Shown here one piece after another: positions 1 to 6,890 of a stretch of 12,372 nt of DNA. Source of the DNA: an uncultured Bacteroidales bacterium (GTDB lineage Bacteria; Bacteroidota; Bacteroidia; Bacteroidales; Paludibacteraceae); contig CAIQOG010000167.1 of assembly GCA_903873355.1 (NCBI GenBank), positions 1 through 12,372 of the forward strand, given 5' to 3'. A program made the translations under genes and the position numbers. The notes under the pieces were generated by a model. The model had not been told where the DNA came from, ran no database searches, and was given only the letters and a program-made list of their open reading frames with translations. Within the stretch, counting starts at the first letter, position 1; the number at the start of each line of letters is the position of its first letter.

Positions 1-570
1 AATCATGAACTTGCAAAACATTATCTTCAAATTAAACCTTCAAATTGTTTATTCTTGAACTTTAATTTTACGAATGTTGAAACATATTATTCGCAATATT
101 TTAAATCTGCATATTCGGATTATCAACCCAAAATAGAGATTAATCATATACATGGGGAATTAAAAAGTAAGACAAATCCAATAATATTTGGGTATGGTGA
201 CGAAATAGGAAAAGATTACGCAGTAATAGAAGAAATAAATAATAATGAATTACTTGAAAATGTAAAATCGATACGGTATTTAGATACAGACAACTATAAG
301 AAACTACTAGAATACATTGACTCGGAAAAATATCAGATATTTGTTATGGGACATTCTTGCGGTAATTCTGATAGAACTTTACTAAACACTTTATTCGAAC
401 ATAAAAATTGTATCTCAATAAAAGTATTTTATCATCAAATCAATGAAAAAGAAGACAATTACAGTGATGTCATCCGTAATATATCAAGAAACTTTAATGA
501 TAAGAAGATGATGCGTGAAAAGGTGGTGAATAAGACTTATACTACCTGGTTTTCGAGTGAAATTGATTAA
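1..570 (+). CDS. AbiH-family abortive-infection protein, 5'-truncated by window edge
   Basis: The reading frame is open from base 1 to the stop at 568-570, so this is the last 189 residues of a larger protein; the TTG at 55 is not a credible start because the coding pattern continues upstream of it. AbiH proteins are phage-exclusion (abortive infection) factors first described in Lactococcus; their mechanism is not settled. Family-like segments, numbered from the first codon of the window, are LNFNFTN (19-25), HIHGEL (49-54), IIFGYGDE (61-68) and MGHSCGNSDRTLLN (116-129), followed by a conserved-looking tail containing NISRNF and MREKVVNK. The order FN[FY]T, IHG, FGxGD, GHSxGxxD is what I recall for the AbiH C-terminal half. 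The missing N-terminus should lie left of the window. Family assignment is fairly secure from motifs; phage defence is inferred from the family. Confidence 0.8.
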   Translation, partial: NHELAKHYLQIKPSNCLFLNFNFTNVETYYSQYFKSAYSDYQPKIEINHIHGELKSKTNPIIFGYGDEIGKDYAVIEEINNNELLENVKSIRYLDTDNYKKLLEYIDSEKYQIFVMGHSCGNSDRTLLNTLFEHKNCISIKVFYHQINEKEDNYSDVIRNISRNFNDKKMMREKVVNKTYTTWFSSEID

Positions 571-684
571 TACTTTTCTCGTCCTTTTTGTAACGCAAAG
601 AATTTATCAATCAAAACAAAGATAATAGCACCTTGCAATATACTGTGAACCAAAATAGAAACACAATTGTAAAATTATAAGAGT

Positions 685-921
685 ATGATAAACAAAGAGA
701 GTTTAATGGATGAACTTGATCTCGATGAAGAAGAATATCAGGAACTGAAAGGCAAAGGATTATTGCCGGATAAATCAGAAGAAGCAACTAAGAAATTTGA
801 AGAACTGCTGACACAGGGACCTCCATTTGATACAGATGAACTTATGTTTTTGGGTAAGATGGATTTAGTTAGGTTTAGTAAGAAATATCCTGTGGAGGCC
901 TGTTTATATATGGATTTGTAG
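685..921 (+). CDS. Small acidic hypothetical protein (78 aa)
   Basis: I do not recognise this protein. It has 78 residues, is strongly acidic at the N-terminus (a run rich in Asp and Glu at residues 9-20), is probably helical, and has no signal peptide or membrane segment, so it should be cytosolic. The start at 685 has little ribosome-binding signal. An in-frame ATG at 706 follows AAAGAGAG and could be the true start, giving 71 aa. It lies 114 bp after the AbiH-like gene on the same strand and could be co-transcribed. Its stop codon (919-921) abuts the hairpin repeat that begins near 922, so its C-terminus could have been cut by insertion of that repeat. It could also be a decayed fragment of a larger gene. 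Confidence 0.5.
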   Translation: MINKESLMDELDLDEEEYQELKGKGLLPDKSEEATKKFEELLTQGPPFDTDELMFLGKMDLVRFSKKYPVEACLYMDL

Positions 922-1155
922 GTTCATAAAAGGCTAAAAGCCTTTCTTATCATCAGCCCAATGCCAACGGCTTGGGAAAACATCCGAATGGATGAATAAT
1001 CCCACCTGCGGCGTAGAGCGGAAGCCCTTTGGGCATGTTGTTTATCCCCGGGCGTTGCCACGGGGTTATGGATATTTAGCCCTTTCAGGGCAAATATAAA
1101 GAGCATCATCTTTGCCTCCCGTATGTACCGGGGTGCAAATGGATGAGTGTTTGTA
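922..1155. repeat. Non-coding intergenic repeat made of a string of hairpins
   Basis: This stretch is more GC-rich than its surroundings and consists of successive small inverted repeats. They are AAAGGC/GCCTTT (929-945); CCCAA-t-GCC-aac-GGC-TTGGG (957-976); CATCC/GGATG (981-994); GCCC/GGGC (1024-1034); CCCCG-GGC-gtt-GCC-a-CGGGG (1046-1065); ATATTT-a-GCCCT-ttc-AGGGC-AAATAT (1072-1097); and TTTGC...CCCG/CGGG...GCAAA (1111-1139). Three of the stems share the same design, a stem of about 8 to 11 bp with a 3-nt loop and one unpaired base about 3 to 5 bp from it. I believe similar sequences recur between genes in Bacteroidota genomes, where they are often mis-annotated as short proteins, but I could not check this. 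An 81-codon reverse-strand ORF lies across it and is better explained as an accident of the repeat. Confidence 0.65.
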
Positions 1156-1180
1156 AGCAATTTACTCAACTAAATTAAAA

Positions 1181-1618
1181 ATGAAACGAATATTACCTAT
1201 TATCCTGTTTATTGGTATTCTATGTAGTTGTACAGAAACTCCACCTCAATTGACCTATGAAGGTTTTGATTTAAACATTGATTCAGTTTATGATATTACT
1301 TCAACTTCGGTCAGTATTCGGGCAAAGCTCAACATACGTAATCAGGGTAATGTGCCATTGGCCTCGATATACGTTGCAATCAGAAAAGAAGTAGGAGATA
1401 AAATAGATACTCTGAGCAGAGAAGTGAATTTTAAATATATTGCTCCTGTTGTAACTTTAACCATTGACAGTCTGACACCGAATACTCATTATTATATTAC
1501 TACCGGTGGCAGGTACAATCCACCGGAAACAGAAGAATATAGATGGCTTCCACATATCAGGGGGTATGAGTCTGGATTTTACCAAAGTTTTTATACCTGG
1601 CCGGAATATACTTACTGA
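1181..1618 (+). CDS. Small FN3-like lipoprotein (145 aa)
   Basis: The N-terminus is a type II (lipoprotein) signal: MKR, then a hydrophobic run, then the lipobox LCSC with the lipidated cysteine at residue 17, so the mature protein should be membrane-anchored, probably at the outer membrane. The remaining ~128 residues look all-beta. The segment around 75-112, with alternating hydrophobic residues and LTIDSLTPNTHYYI, matches the tyrosine-corner region of fibronectin type III folds (L-x-P-x-T-x-Y), common in Bacteroidota surface lipoproteins. No catalytic motif is visible, so an adhesive, scaffold or ligand-binding role is only a guess. The ATG at 1181 is preceded by an A-rich leader (AAATTAAAA) typical of the phylum. 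The gene converges on the oxygenase gene across a shared hairpin. Confidence 0.75.
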   Translation: MKRILPIILFIGILCSCTETPPQLTYEGFDLNIDSVYDITSTSVSIRAKLNIRNQGNVPLASIYVAIRKEVGDKIDTLSREVNFKYIAPVVTLTIDSLTPNTHYYITTGGRYNPPETEEYRWLPHIRGYESGFYQSFYTWPEYTY

Positions 1619-1641
1619 ACAAAATACGTAGCTGGCGGAGG

Positions 1642-1680
1642 TTTAGACCTAGCAGGTTTCCAAAACCTGTTAGGTCTGAA
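1642..1680. terminator. Bidirectional hairpin terminator between convergent genes
   Basis: AGACCTAGCAGGTTT (1645-1659) and AAACCTGTTAGGTCT (1663-1677) pair as a 15-bp stem with one G-U pair and a 3-nt loop. Three more base pairs extend it to 1642-1680. It lies between the stop of the lipoprotein gene (+) and the stop of the oxygenase gene (-), so it can end both transcripts. There is no long U-tract on either side. The stem sequence resembles a palindrome I recall as dispersed in many Bacteroidota genomes, so it may also be a mobile or repeated palindromic unit. Confidence 0.7.
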
Positions 1681-1692
1681 TGAGTTTCAACA

Positions 1693-2658
1693 TCATTTCT
1701 TCATCAACTCTTCCCGATGTTTCCGGTATTCAATTATTGGTTTATCGCCCATGATAAGTCGTTCGTCCATTTTAACTGCAGTTTTCTTAGGAATCTGTGT
1801 AATTACCACCCGTTTATCCTGGCGCAGAATAACGATATTCGATAGTTTCATAAAGTAATTCACTATCTGTTTCAAAACAGGAATTTTGAGGAAGTTCTGA
1901 TAATTCCGGAGGTAAATTAGCGTATTCTCTTCGTCAACAGGTACAAAGGCAGCAAAAATTCGGAATTTATCGGAAATAGGATTTTGCCAGATATTCGGAT
2001 AATGAAACTGTAAACTGAAAAGATTTTTGTAATTGGTAATTTCGTCAGGTTTGAGTGGTTCGGTTTTACCATCATCTGTTACATTATCCACATAAAAGGT
2101 CAGTAATTCACCTTCACGGATTGCCACAGGACCATTTACCAGGGTTTTGTTGCCTGATCCAATGGTGGTTTTGTGCACAAAAGGAAGATGTACCACATCC
2201 AGTTGATTTTCGATGCAGCGTGAATAATGCGAGTTCCAGGGGTCGATAAAGGTGGAGTAGGACATGTCGGCCAGTTCCTTGAAAAAGAAAGGTTCTTCAG
2301 TTTTCTTGTCGTTATCGCCGTACCAAATCCATATTAACCCGTAGTTTTCGTAGGAAGGGTAGGAGTTTACTTTTTGCGATTCGGGAATTGTTCCGTTTTT
2401 GCCAATGGCAGGAATCAGGCGGACTTTACCTTCGCCGTCGAACAAAAATCCGTGAAACGGACATTCCACTTTACCATCCACCAGTTTTCCGCACGACAAG
2501 GATGCCCCGCGATGACAGCAGCGGTCGGCAATACAGCACACTTTGCCCTGTTCGTCACGCCAAACCACCATCGTTTCGTTCAGTCGGGTGATTTTGATTG
2601 GCTTCTTAGCTTTTACTTCGCGCGATTCGAGAATCACGTACCATTGATTGTAAATCAT
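1693..2658 (-). CDS. Rieske non-heme iron oxygenase (ring-hydroxylating type, catalytic subunit)
   Basis: An N-terminal Rieske [2Fe-2S] domain spans about residues 5-110, with ligands C47-x-H49 and C66-x2-H69 separated by 16 residues. The C-terminal catalytic domain carries the mononuclear iron motif E150...D154-x2-H157-x4-H162 (ENQLDVVHLPFVH). These are the defining motifs of Rieske oxygenases, which pass electrons from the Rieske cluster to a mononuclear Fe(II) to activate O2 for hydroxylation, demethylation or similar chemistry. The length (321 aa) and motif spacing fit the single-subunit group that includes vanillate O-demethylase and chlorophyllide/pheophorbide a oxygenases. The substrate cannot be named. 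No ferredoxin or reductase gene lies beside it, so electrons must come from elsewhere. It is a soluble cytosolic enzyme with no signal peptide. Its presence implies at least occasional use of oxygen by the host. Confidence 0.9.
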   Translation of the reverse strand: MIYNQWYVILESREVKAKKPIKITRLNETMVVWRDEQGKVCCIADRCCHRGASLSCGKLVDGKVECPFHGFLFDGEGKVRLIPAIGKNGTIPESQKVNSYPSYENYGLIWIWYGDNDKKTEEPFFFKELADMSYSTFIDPWNSHYSRCIENQLDVVHLPFVHKTTIGSGNKTLVNGPVAIREGELLTFYVDNVTDDGKTEPLKPDEITNYKNLFSLQFHYPNIWQNPISDKFRIFAAFVPVDEENTLIYLRNYQNFLKIPVLKQIVNYFMKLSNIVILRQDKRVVITQIPKKTAVKMDERLIMGDKPIIEYRKHREELMKK

Positions 2659-2661
2659 CTT

Positions 2662-2691
2662 TTCATTTACTATTTATTCATTTACTATTTA
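2662..2691. repeat. 15-bp tandem direct repeat in the oxygenase leader
   Basis: TTCATTTACTATTTA occurs twice back to back (2662-2676 and 2677-2691), immediately upstream of the oxygenase start codon at 2658. On the transcribed strand it lies in the probable 5' leader. It may be a slippage duplication or a tandem operator; the sequence alone does not decide. Confidence 0.75.
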
Positions 2692-2741
2692 CGATTTAAA
2701 TCCGGGATTTTGTATTTCAAATCAACCAATCAACCAATTAT

Positions 2742-3437
2742 CTATCTTGCCTTCAAAACCTTGCCGATGGCTTCCTGAACCATTGCCTCCATCAGTTTGT
2801 ACCCTTGTAATGTGCAGTGAACTCCGTCTGTCGTTAGTTCGGGTTTCATACCGTTTTTATCATCCGCCATAGCCGAAAAGTAATCCAGATAAAAGGTATT
2901 GGTTTTTTTGCAATAGTCTTTAATCAGGCTGTTCATTTTTGGAATTTTGATATTAGGTTCTAAGCCTTTACGCCAGGGGTAATCATAAGCAGGAAGTATG
3001 GAACACAAAATTACTTTGATGCCGTTGGCTTTGGCAATTTCGGTCATCGAAGCCAGATTATTCATAATCATTTCGAGCGTGGAAGGCCCTGTATTCCCGG
3101 CAATATCGTTTGTTCCGGCTAAGATAACAACTATTTTAGGATGAAGTTCAATCACATCCTGTCGGAATCTCACAAGCATTTGTGGTGTGGTTTGCCCACT
3201 TATGCCACGACATATGTAAGGATTTACCTGAAAAAATACCGAGTCTTTTTCTTTCCAGCCTTGAGTAATTGAATTTCCCATAAACACAACGCGGGTTTCG
3301 TTTTTTGATGGCGCTGTTAAAGCAGCATTTTCAGCCTGATATTTTTTCAGATTTGCCCAATCCTGCGCATTCGCAGTAAAATTAAGTAGAGATAGAATGC
3401 CCATAAATAATAATTTGTAAAAAATACTTTTTCTCAT
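2742..3437 (-). CDS. Secreted SGNH/GDSL-family hydrolase (esterase/acylhydrolase)
   Basis: A cleavable signal peptide (residues 1-24, ending TANA before QDW) sends it to the periplasm or beyond. The four SGNH blocks are in order: GNSITQG at 54-60 with the nucleophile S56 (Asn replaces the classic Asp of GDS); GISGQTT at 78-84 with oxyanion-hole G81; GTND at 108-111 with N110; and DGVH at 204-207 giving catalytic D204 and H207. The 231-aa length is typical of the GDSL-like / PAF-acetylhydrolase-like enzymes common in Bacteroidota, many of which remove acyl or acetyl groups from carbohydrates or lipids. The substrate is not determinable here. It is followed at 84 bp by the oxygenase gene on the same strand, so the two might be co-transcribed, but the gap and the differing cell locations give no clear functional link. 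Confidence 0.92.
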   Translation of the reverse strand: MRKSIFYKLLFMGILSLLNFTANAQDWANLKKYQAENAALTAPSKNETRVVFMGNSITQGWKEKDSVFFQVNPYICRGISGQTTPQMLVRFRQDVIELHPKIVVILAGTNDIAGNTGPSTLEMIMNNLASMTEIAKANGIKVILCSILPAYDYPWRKGLEPNIKIPKMNSLIKDYCKKTNTFYLDYFSAMADDKNGMKPELTTDGVHCTLQGYKLMEAMVQEAIGKVLKAR

Positions 3438-3462
3438 GTTAGTGATTCTTTTAAATTGAATT

Positions 3463-3470
3463 CAAAAGTA
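3463..3470 (-). promoter_or_regulatory. Candidate -7 promoter element (TACTTTTG) for the SGNH hydrolase gene
   Basis: On the reverse strand TACTTTTG matches the Bacteroidota -7 consensus TAnnTTTG exactly. It lies 25 bp before the start codon, allowing a leader of about 20 nt. It overlaps the palindrome TTGAATTCAA (3456-3465). No clear -33 TTTG is present at the usual spacing. Confidence 0.45.
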
Positions 3471-3507
3471 GTAAAAAATGATAGAATACTGACTAATAGA
3501 AACAAAA

Positions 3508-3533
3508 AGAGTCAGATTTTTCAAACCGACTCT
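3508..3533 (-). terminator. Rho-independent terminator, probably for the efflux operon
   Basis: On the reverse strand AGAGTCGG and CTGACTCT form an 8-bp stem with one G-U pair, followed directly by TTTTTGTTT. The orientation stops transcription arriving from the efflux operon that ends at 3901, just before the SGNH hydrolase promoter. It is about 370 nt past the channel gene's stop codon, unusually far, with a probable repeat element in between. Confidence 0.65.
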
Positions 3534-3604
3534 ATTGAAAAAATGAAATATAAATTATTGTTGACAGATATAAATTAACTTTTATGTTGTCCTCAAGCCG
3601 GACT

Positions 3605-3814
3605 GGCTTTTACTTTTTTGCTTCAGCCCAAAAAAGTAAACAAAAAAGGCCGCCGCTGTGGATAAAAAGCTAAAAATTATTTACGTTTCGCTAAACCCGT
3701 CCAAACTCGCTCCTTCGTCGCTCAAACAAGGACGGCTTTTTAACGCTACTCTTCAACAATTTTATTCACGCTTTTTCTCCAAGGCGGAAAGAAGAGTCGC
3801 GTGAAAAGTAAGCC
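3605..3814. repeat. Putative MITE-like intergenic repeat element
   Basis: This part of the 463-bp gene-free stretch 3438-3900 has no credible ORF but is highly structured. Near-terminal inverted repeats are GGCTTTTACTTTT (3605-3617) and AAAAGTAAGCC (3804-3814), which match with a 2-nt gap. Inside are a perfect 12-bp inverted repeat, TTTACTTTTTTG (3609-3620) with CAAAAAAGTAAA (3629-3640) around an 8-nt loop, and CCGTCC/GGACGG (3697-3702 and 3730-3735). The sequence around 3612-3740 resembles an intergenic element I recall from several Bacteroidota genomes, but copy number could not be checked. The boundaries are approximate and no target-site duplication is evident. The rest of 3438-3900 holds the SGNH promoter, a terminator and nothing else I can name. 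Confidence 0.45.
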
Positions 3815-3900
3815 CGTAATAATTCAAAATCTTTAAAATCAAGTTTTAAAAGAACTTTTCGATGCTGAGTCAAATTATTATCGGACAGGATTGATATAAA

Positions 3901-5235
3901 TTAGTAGATTTTCTCACCCAATGCAATTTTCAAACGTTGCAGATTGGCGGCATAATCAATTTTGGTTTTATACAGAGCCAGTTTGCTTTCGGAGAGTGAT
4001 GTGTAACTATCCAGCAAATCGAGATTGGTAATCACACCGGCTTTATAATTTACTTCGGCCAACTCATAAGCCTGTGACGCCTGCTGAAGTTGTAGTTCCG
4101 ATTGTTTTACCTTTTTTAGTGCCGAAAGTGCATTTGCCCTGCTTTCAACTACTTCGTTTGTAATACTGCGACGGGTGAGTTCAGTTTCCTGTTGATTTCC
4201 TTCCAGATCGGCATTGGCCTGAATTTTCAGGTATTTCGAGCGGTTAGCATCAAAAAGAGGCATTTTAAACCCGACTCCTACTGCATAATTCAACATGCCG
4301 GTGTCCTGAAAACTGCTGTTGAAATATCCATTCTTAAAACCTCCCGACCCGAATGCATTGAGTGATGGATTGTTCTGAACACCAATCACATCGAGTCTCG
4401 ATTTTGAGATTTCCACTTTCTTACGTGCCATTTTCATTTCGTTGCGATTGGCAAAAGCTACGTTACAAAGTGAATCGACTGAAGGAACCAGTTGTTGAAC
4501 ATTCAACTCTTTTTTCAACACAATGTTACTACTTTGTGGTTTACCCATAAATGAATTTAATTGGCTAATCTGAATCTGTAACGCAGTTTGCATATCTGTT
4601 TTGGCATTTTCAATCACCGAAATACGCACTTTTGTAGTCAGAATGTCATATCTGGTAGCTGAACCGGTATCGGCTTTTTTCTGAACAAACTGCAAATGAT
4701 CGTTGAGATTTTTCAACTGATCGTCTTTGATACGGATAGCTTCCTGTAAAAAACTGATTCCATAAAAATTACCCATCACGGCCATTGAAATGCGCTGTTT
4801 GGCTTGTTCTACAGTGAGTTGAACCATTTCCTTGTTTTTTTCATCCAACGCTATGTTTTTAGCTGTTTTCCCAAAATCGTAGATGTTTTCATTTACCGAA
4901 ACGGTAGCATTGTACATGTTGGGTGGATATAATTCAAGTGCATGTGGTATGTTATTGATAACCATTGTAATAGATGTTGTCGGTCCAAGTCGGGTATACG
5001 AACTGGAAAAATTCACATCCGGCAAATAGGCTGTTTTAGTAAGACCTATTTTAGCGTCAATCGCAATCAGCTCTTTCTCTCCCTTTTTAAGCAGGGGATA
5101 ATTCGTAATAACCTGATTCATAATTCCCGACAAAGTCAAAGAATCGGCCGAAACGGGCACCTCATTTATCTGAGCATATGTAGCTGAAGCTGAAAGCAGC
5201 AATAATGCAATTATAAGTTTATTTATTGTTCTCAT
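3901..5235 (-). CDS. TolC-type outer-membrane efflux channel
   Basis: This 444-aa protein has a signal peptide (residues 1-21, ending ATYA before Q22) and two halves rich in long amphipathic helices: roughly 35-235, with ALDEKNKEMVQLTVEQAKQRIS-like heptads, and 260-440. This is the duplicated architecture of the OEP/TolC family. Short beta segments, such as SFSSSYTRLGP and NAFGSGGF, fall where the outer-membrane barrel strands lie. TolC proteins form trimers that span the outer membrane and periplasm and dock onto a membrane-fusion protein to expel compounds. It is the last gene of the operon, 9 bp after the EmrB-type transporter, which fits a dedicated channel for that pump. The ATG start gives a complete signal peptide. 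Confidence 0.92.
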   Translation of the reverse strand: MRTINKLIIALLLLSASATYAQINEVPVSADSLTLSGIMNQVITNYPLLKKGEKELIAIDAKIGLTKTAYLPDVNFSSSYTRLGPTTSITMVINNIPHALELYPPNMYNATVSVNENIYDFGKTAKNIALDEKNKEMVQLTVEQAKQRISMAVMGNFYGISFLQEAIRIKDDQLKNLNDHLQFVQKKADTGSATRYDILTTKVRISVIENAKTDMQTALQIQISQLNSFMGKPQSSNIVLKKELNVQQLVPSVDSLCNVAFANRNEMKMARKKVEISKSRLDVIGVQNNPSLNAFGSGGFKNGYFNSSFQDTGMLNYAVGVGFKMPLFDANRSKYLKIQANADLEGNQQETELTRRSITNEVVESRANALSALKKVKQSELQLQQASQAYELAEVNYKAGVITNLDLLDSYTSLSESKLALYKTKIDYAANLQRLKIALGEKIY

Positions 5236-5244
5236 ATTTTTAAT

Positions 5245-6888
5245 TTAATCTAATATTTCAACATGTTTTTTTTCTTCTTTTACCTGTCCCTGAATAGTTT
5301 TCTTTTTCGATTTTAGCATCAAAATAGGTATAAATCCCAGCATGGTGATACCAGCTGCCAGTAAAAAGTCGTCGTTGATTCCCTCAATAAAAGCCTGTGA
5401 ACTTACATTGGACATTAAAATGCTCTGACTTTGCTTCAAAGCAGTTGCATACGAACTTCCTGCATTATGAGTGATATAAGTCGCAATATTCCGGGTTGTA
5501 TTCTGAAAAACCTGTGAACCTGACTGTATAGCTCCACCATAAACCTGTGCATGAAAATTTACCCGTGATGTCAAAACAGTTGACAGTAAAGCAACTCCCA
5601 TACTACCGGCAATCTGACGAATGGTATTCGATATTCCCGAAGCCTGTGCCATTTTTTCACGTGGCAAAGTAAGCAATGACATGGTGCTCAAGGGCGTAAA
5701 AATCATTCCCATTCCAAATCCCCGCAAATAAAGTGTAGTCATTACGTACGAGCGCTCAGTGAGGAATGATAATTCGGAATTCAGGTAAAAACTTAAAACC
5801 AATAATCCAACACCTAAAACAACCGGTCCTTTGGCATTTACTTTATCGGAAAAAATACCTGATATGGGCGACATAAATCCCTGGATTATACCAACAGGTA
5901 AGAATACTGCACCCGATTGAAGTGCGGTGTAGCCCATTGAGTTTTGAAGGTAAAGCGGAAGCAAAAATGTACTTCCAAACATTCCCATGCTAAATACAAA
6001 CATGATAATATTGGTCATTCCAAAATTTCTGTCCTTTAATAATCGTAGTTCTATCAGCGGACTTTTCGTTGTGAGTTCCTGCGTTATAAATACAGCCAAA
6101 CCGATTGCCGAAATGGCAAAACACACTAAAATATAGGGCGCTGACCAACCTTGAGAATTTGTTTGTGCATTGCCTTCTGATAATGCATAAAGCAGAACCG
6201 GCAAGAAAACAATAACCGAAATGAACCCGATATAATCGAATTTTCGTGCAGTTGGGTGAATAAATTCACGTTGAATTACGACTGTAAACAACAAAGCAGC
6301 AATACCTACCGGAATATTCACATCGAAAATTAATTGCCAGGAGAAATTATCGACCAGATATCCGCCAATCATTGGTCCGAACGAAACGGATGCTGCAGCA
6401 GATATAGCCCAGAATCCGAGTGCCACACCACGCTGCTGCGGTGGAAATTCACGGGTAATGATAGCCATCCCAAGGGGTTGTATCATTCCTGCACCCAAAC
6501 CCTGAATGATACGTGACATTATCAGGGTTGTTTCGTCGTTTGATAATCCACACAATAACGAACCGAAAGTAAACAGAAATAAGCCCCAGAAATACATCTT
6601 TTTATACCCGAACTTATCGGCCAGCCAACCCGAAGTAGGCAACATAACCGCCATTGAAAGCATATAGGCGGTTATAACCCACTGAATGGTGGATAATCCC
6701 ACGCCAAATGATGACATGATTTTCGGCAGACTCACATTCACAATCGTACTGTCGAGAACTGCCATAAACGTCCCCAGCATCACATTTCCAAGCACAAACC
6801 ATTTATAGTATTTGCTTTTGGGATGGTATGAAGAATCTGAGTTTCGTAGTTTCCTGCGAATTTTATGTGTAATTGGAATTTTACGCAT
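5245..6888 (-). CDS. EmrB-type multidrug MFS transporter, DHA2 family (14 TM)
   Basis: This 547-residue protein has many hydrophobic segments consistent with 14 transmembrane helices. Diagnostic DHA2/EmrB motifs are LDSTIVNVSLP in TM1 (45-55), motif A GWLADKFGYKK in the loop after TM2 (87-97), RIIQGLGAG in TM4 (126-134), and motif C SFGPMIGGYLVD in TM5 (169-180). Such transporters use the proton gradient to export hydrophobic drugs, bile-type compounds or other amphiphiles from the inner membrane into an EmrA-TolC conduit. The first 28 residues are basic and hydrophilic, a longer cytosolic lead than in E. coli EmrB. The ATG at 6888 lies 2 bp after the fusion-protein stop, so translational coupling is likely. 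The actual substrate is unknown. Confidence 0.93.
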   Translation of the reverse strand: MRKIPITHKIRRKLRNSDSSYHPKSKYYKWFVLGNVMLGTFMAVLDSTIVNVSLPKIMSSFGVGLSTIQWVITAYMLSMAVMLPTSGWLADKFGYKKMYFWGLFLFTFGSLLCGLSNDETTLIMSRIIQGLGAGMIQPLGMAIITREFPPQQRGVALGFWAISAAASVSFGPMIGGYLVDNFSWQLIFDVNIPVGIAALLFTVVIQREFIHPTARKFDYIGFISVIVFLPVLLYALSEGNAQTNSQGWSAPYILVCFAISAIGLAVFITQELTTKSPLIELRLLKDRNFGMTNIIMFVFSMGMFGSTFLLPLYLQNSMGYTALQSGAVFLPVGIIQGFMSPISGIFSDKVNAKGPVVLGVGLLVLSFYLNSELSFLTERSYVMTTLYLRGFGMGMIFTPLSTMSLLTLPREKMAQASGISNTIRQIAGSMGVALLSTVLTSRVNFHAQVYGGAIQSGSQVFQNTTRNIATYITHNAGSSYATALKQSQSILMSNVSSQAFIEGINDDFLLAAGITMLGFIPILMLKSKKKTIQGQVKEEKKHVEILD

Positions 6889-6890
6889 TT

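Noticed and set aside
924..1169. Reverse-strand ORF of 81 codons across the hairpin cluster
   Set aside because: It spans the whole string of inverted repeats, has no domain or signal features, and its composition follows from the repeat; likely a spurious ORF.
2374..2778. Forward ORF of 134 codons opposite the Rieske oxygenase
   Set aside because: It lies antisense to the conserved Rieske domain and runs across the intergenic gap into the SGNH gene; the opposite strand has clear family motifs.
3841..3870. Possible terminator directly after the channel gene (AAGTT/AACTT stem)
   Set aside because: A 5-bp AT-rich stem is too weak compared with the terminator at 3508-3533.
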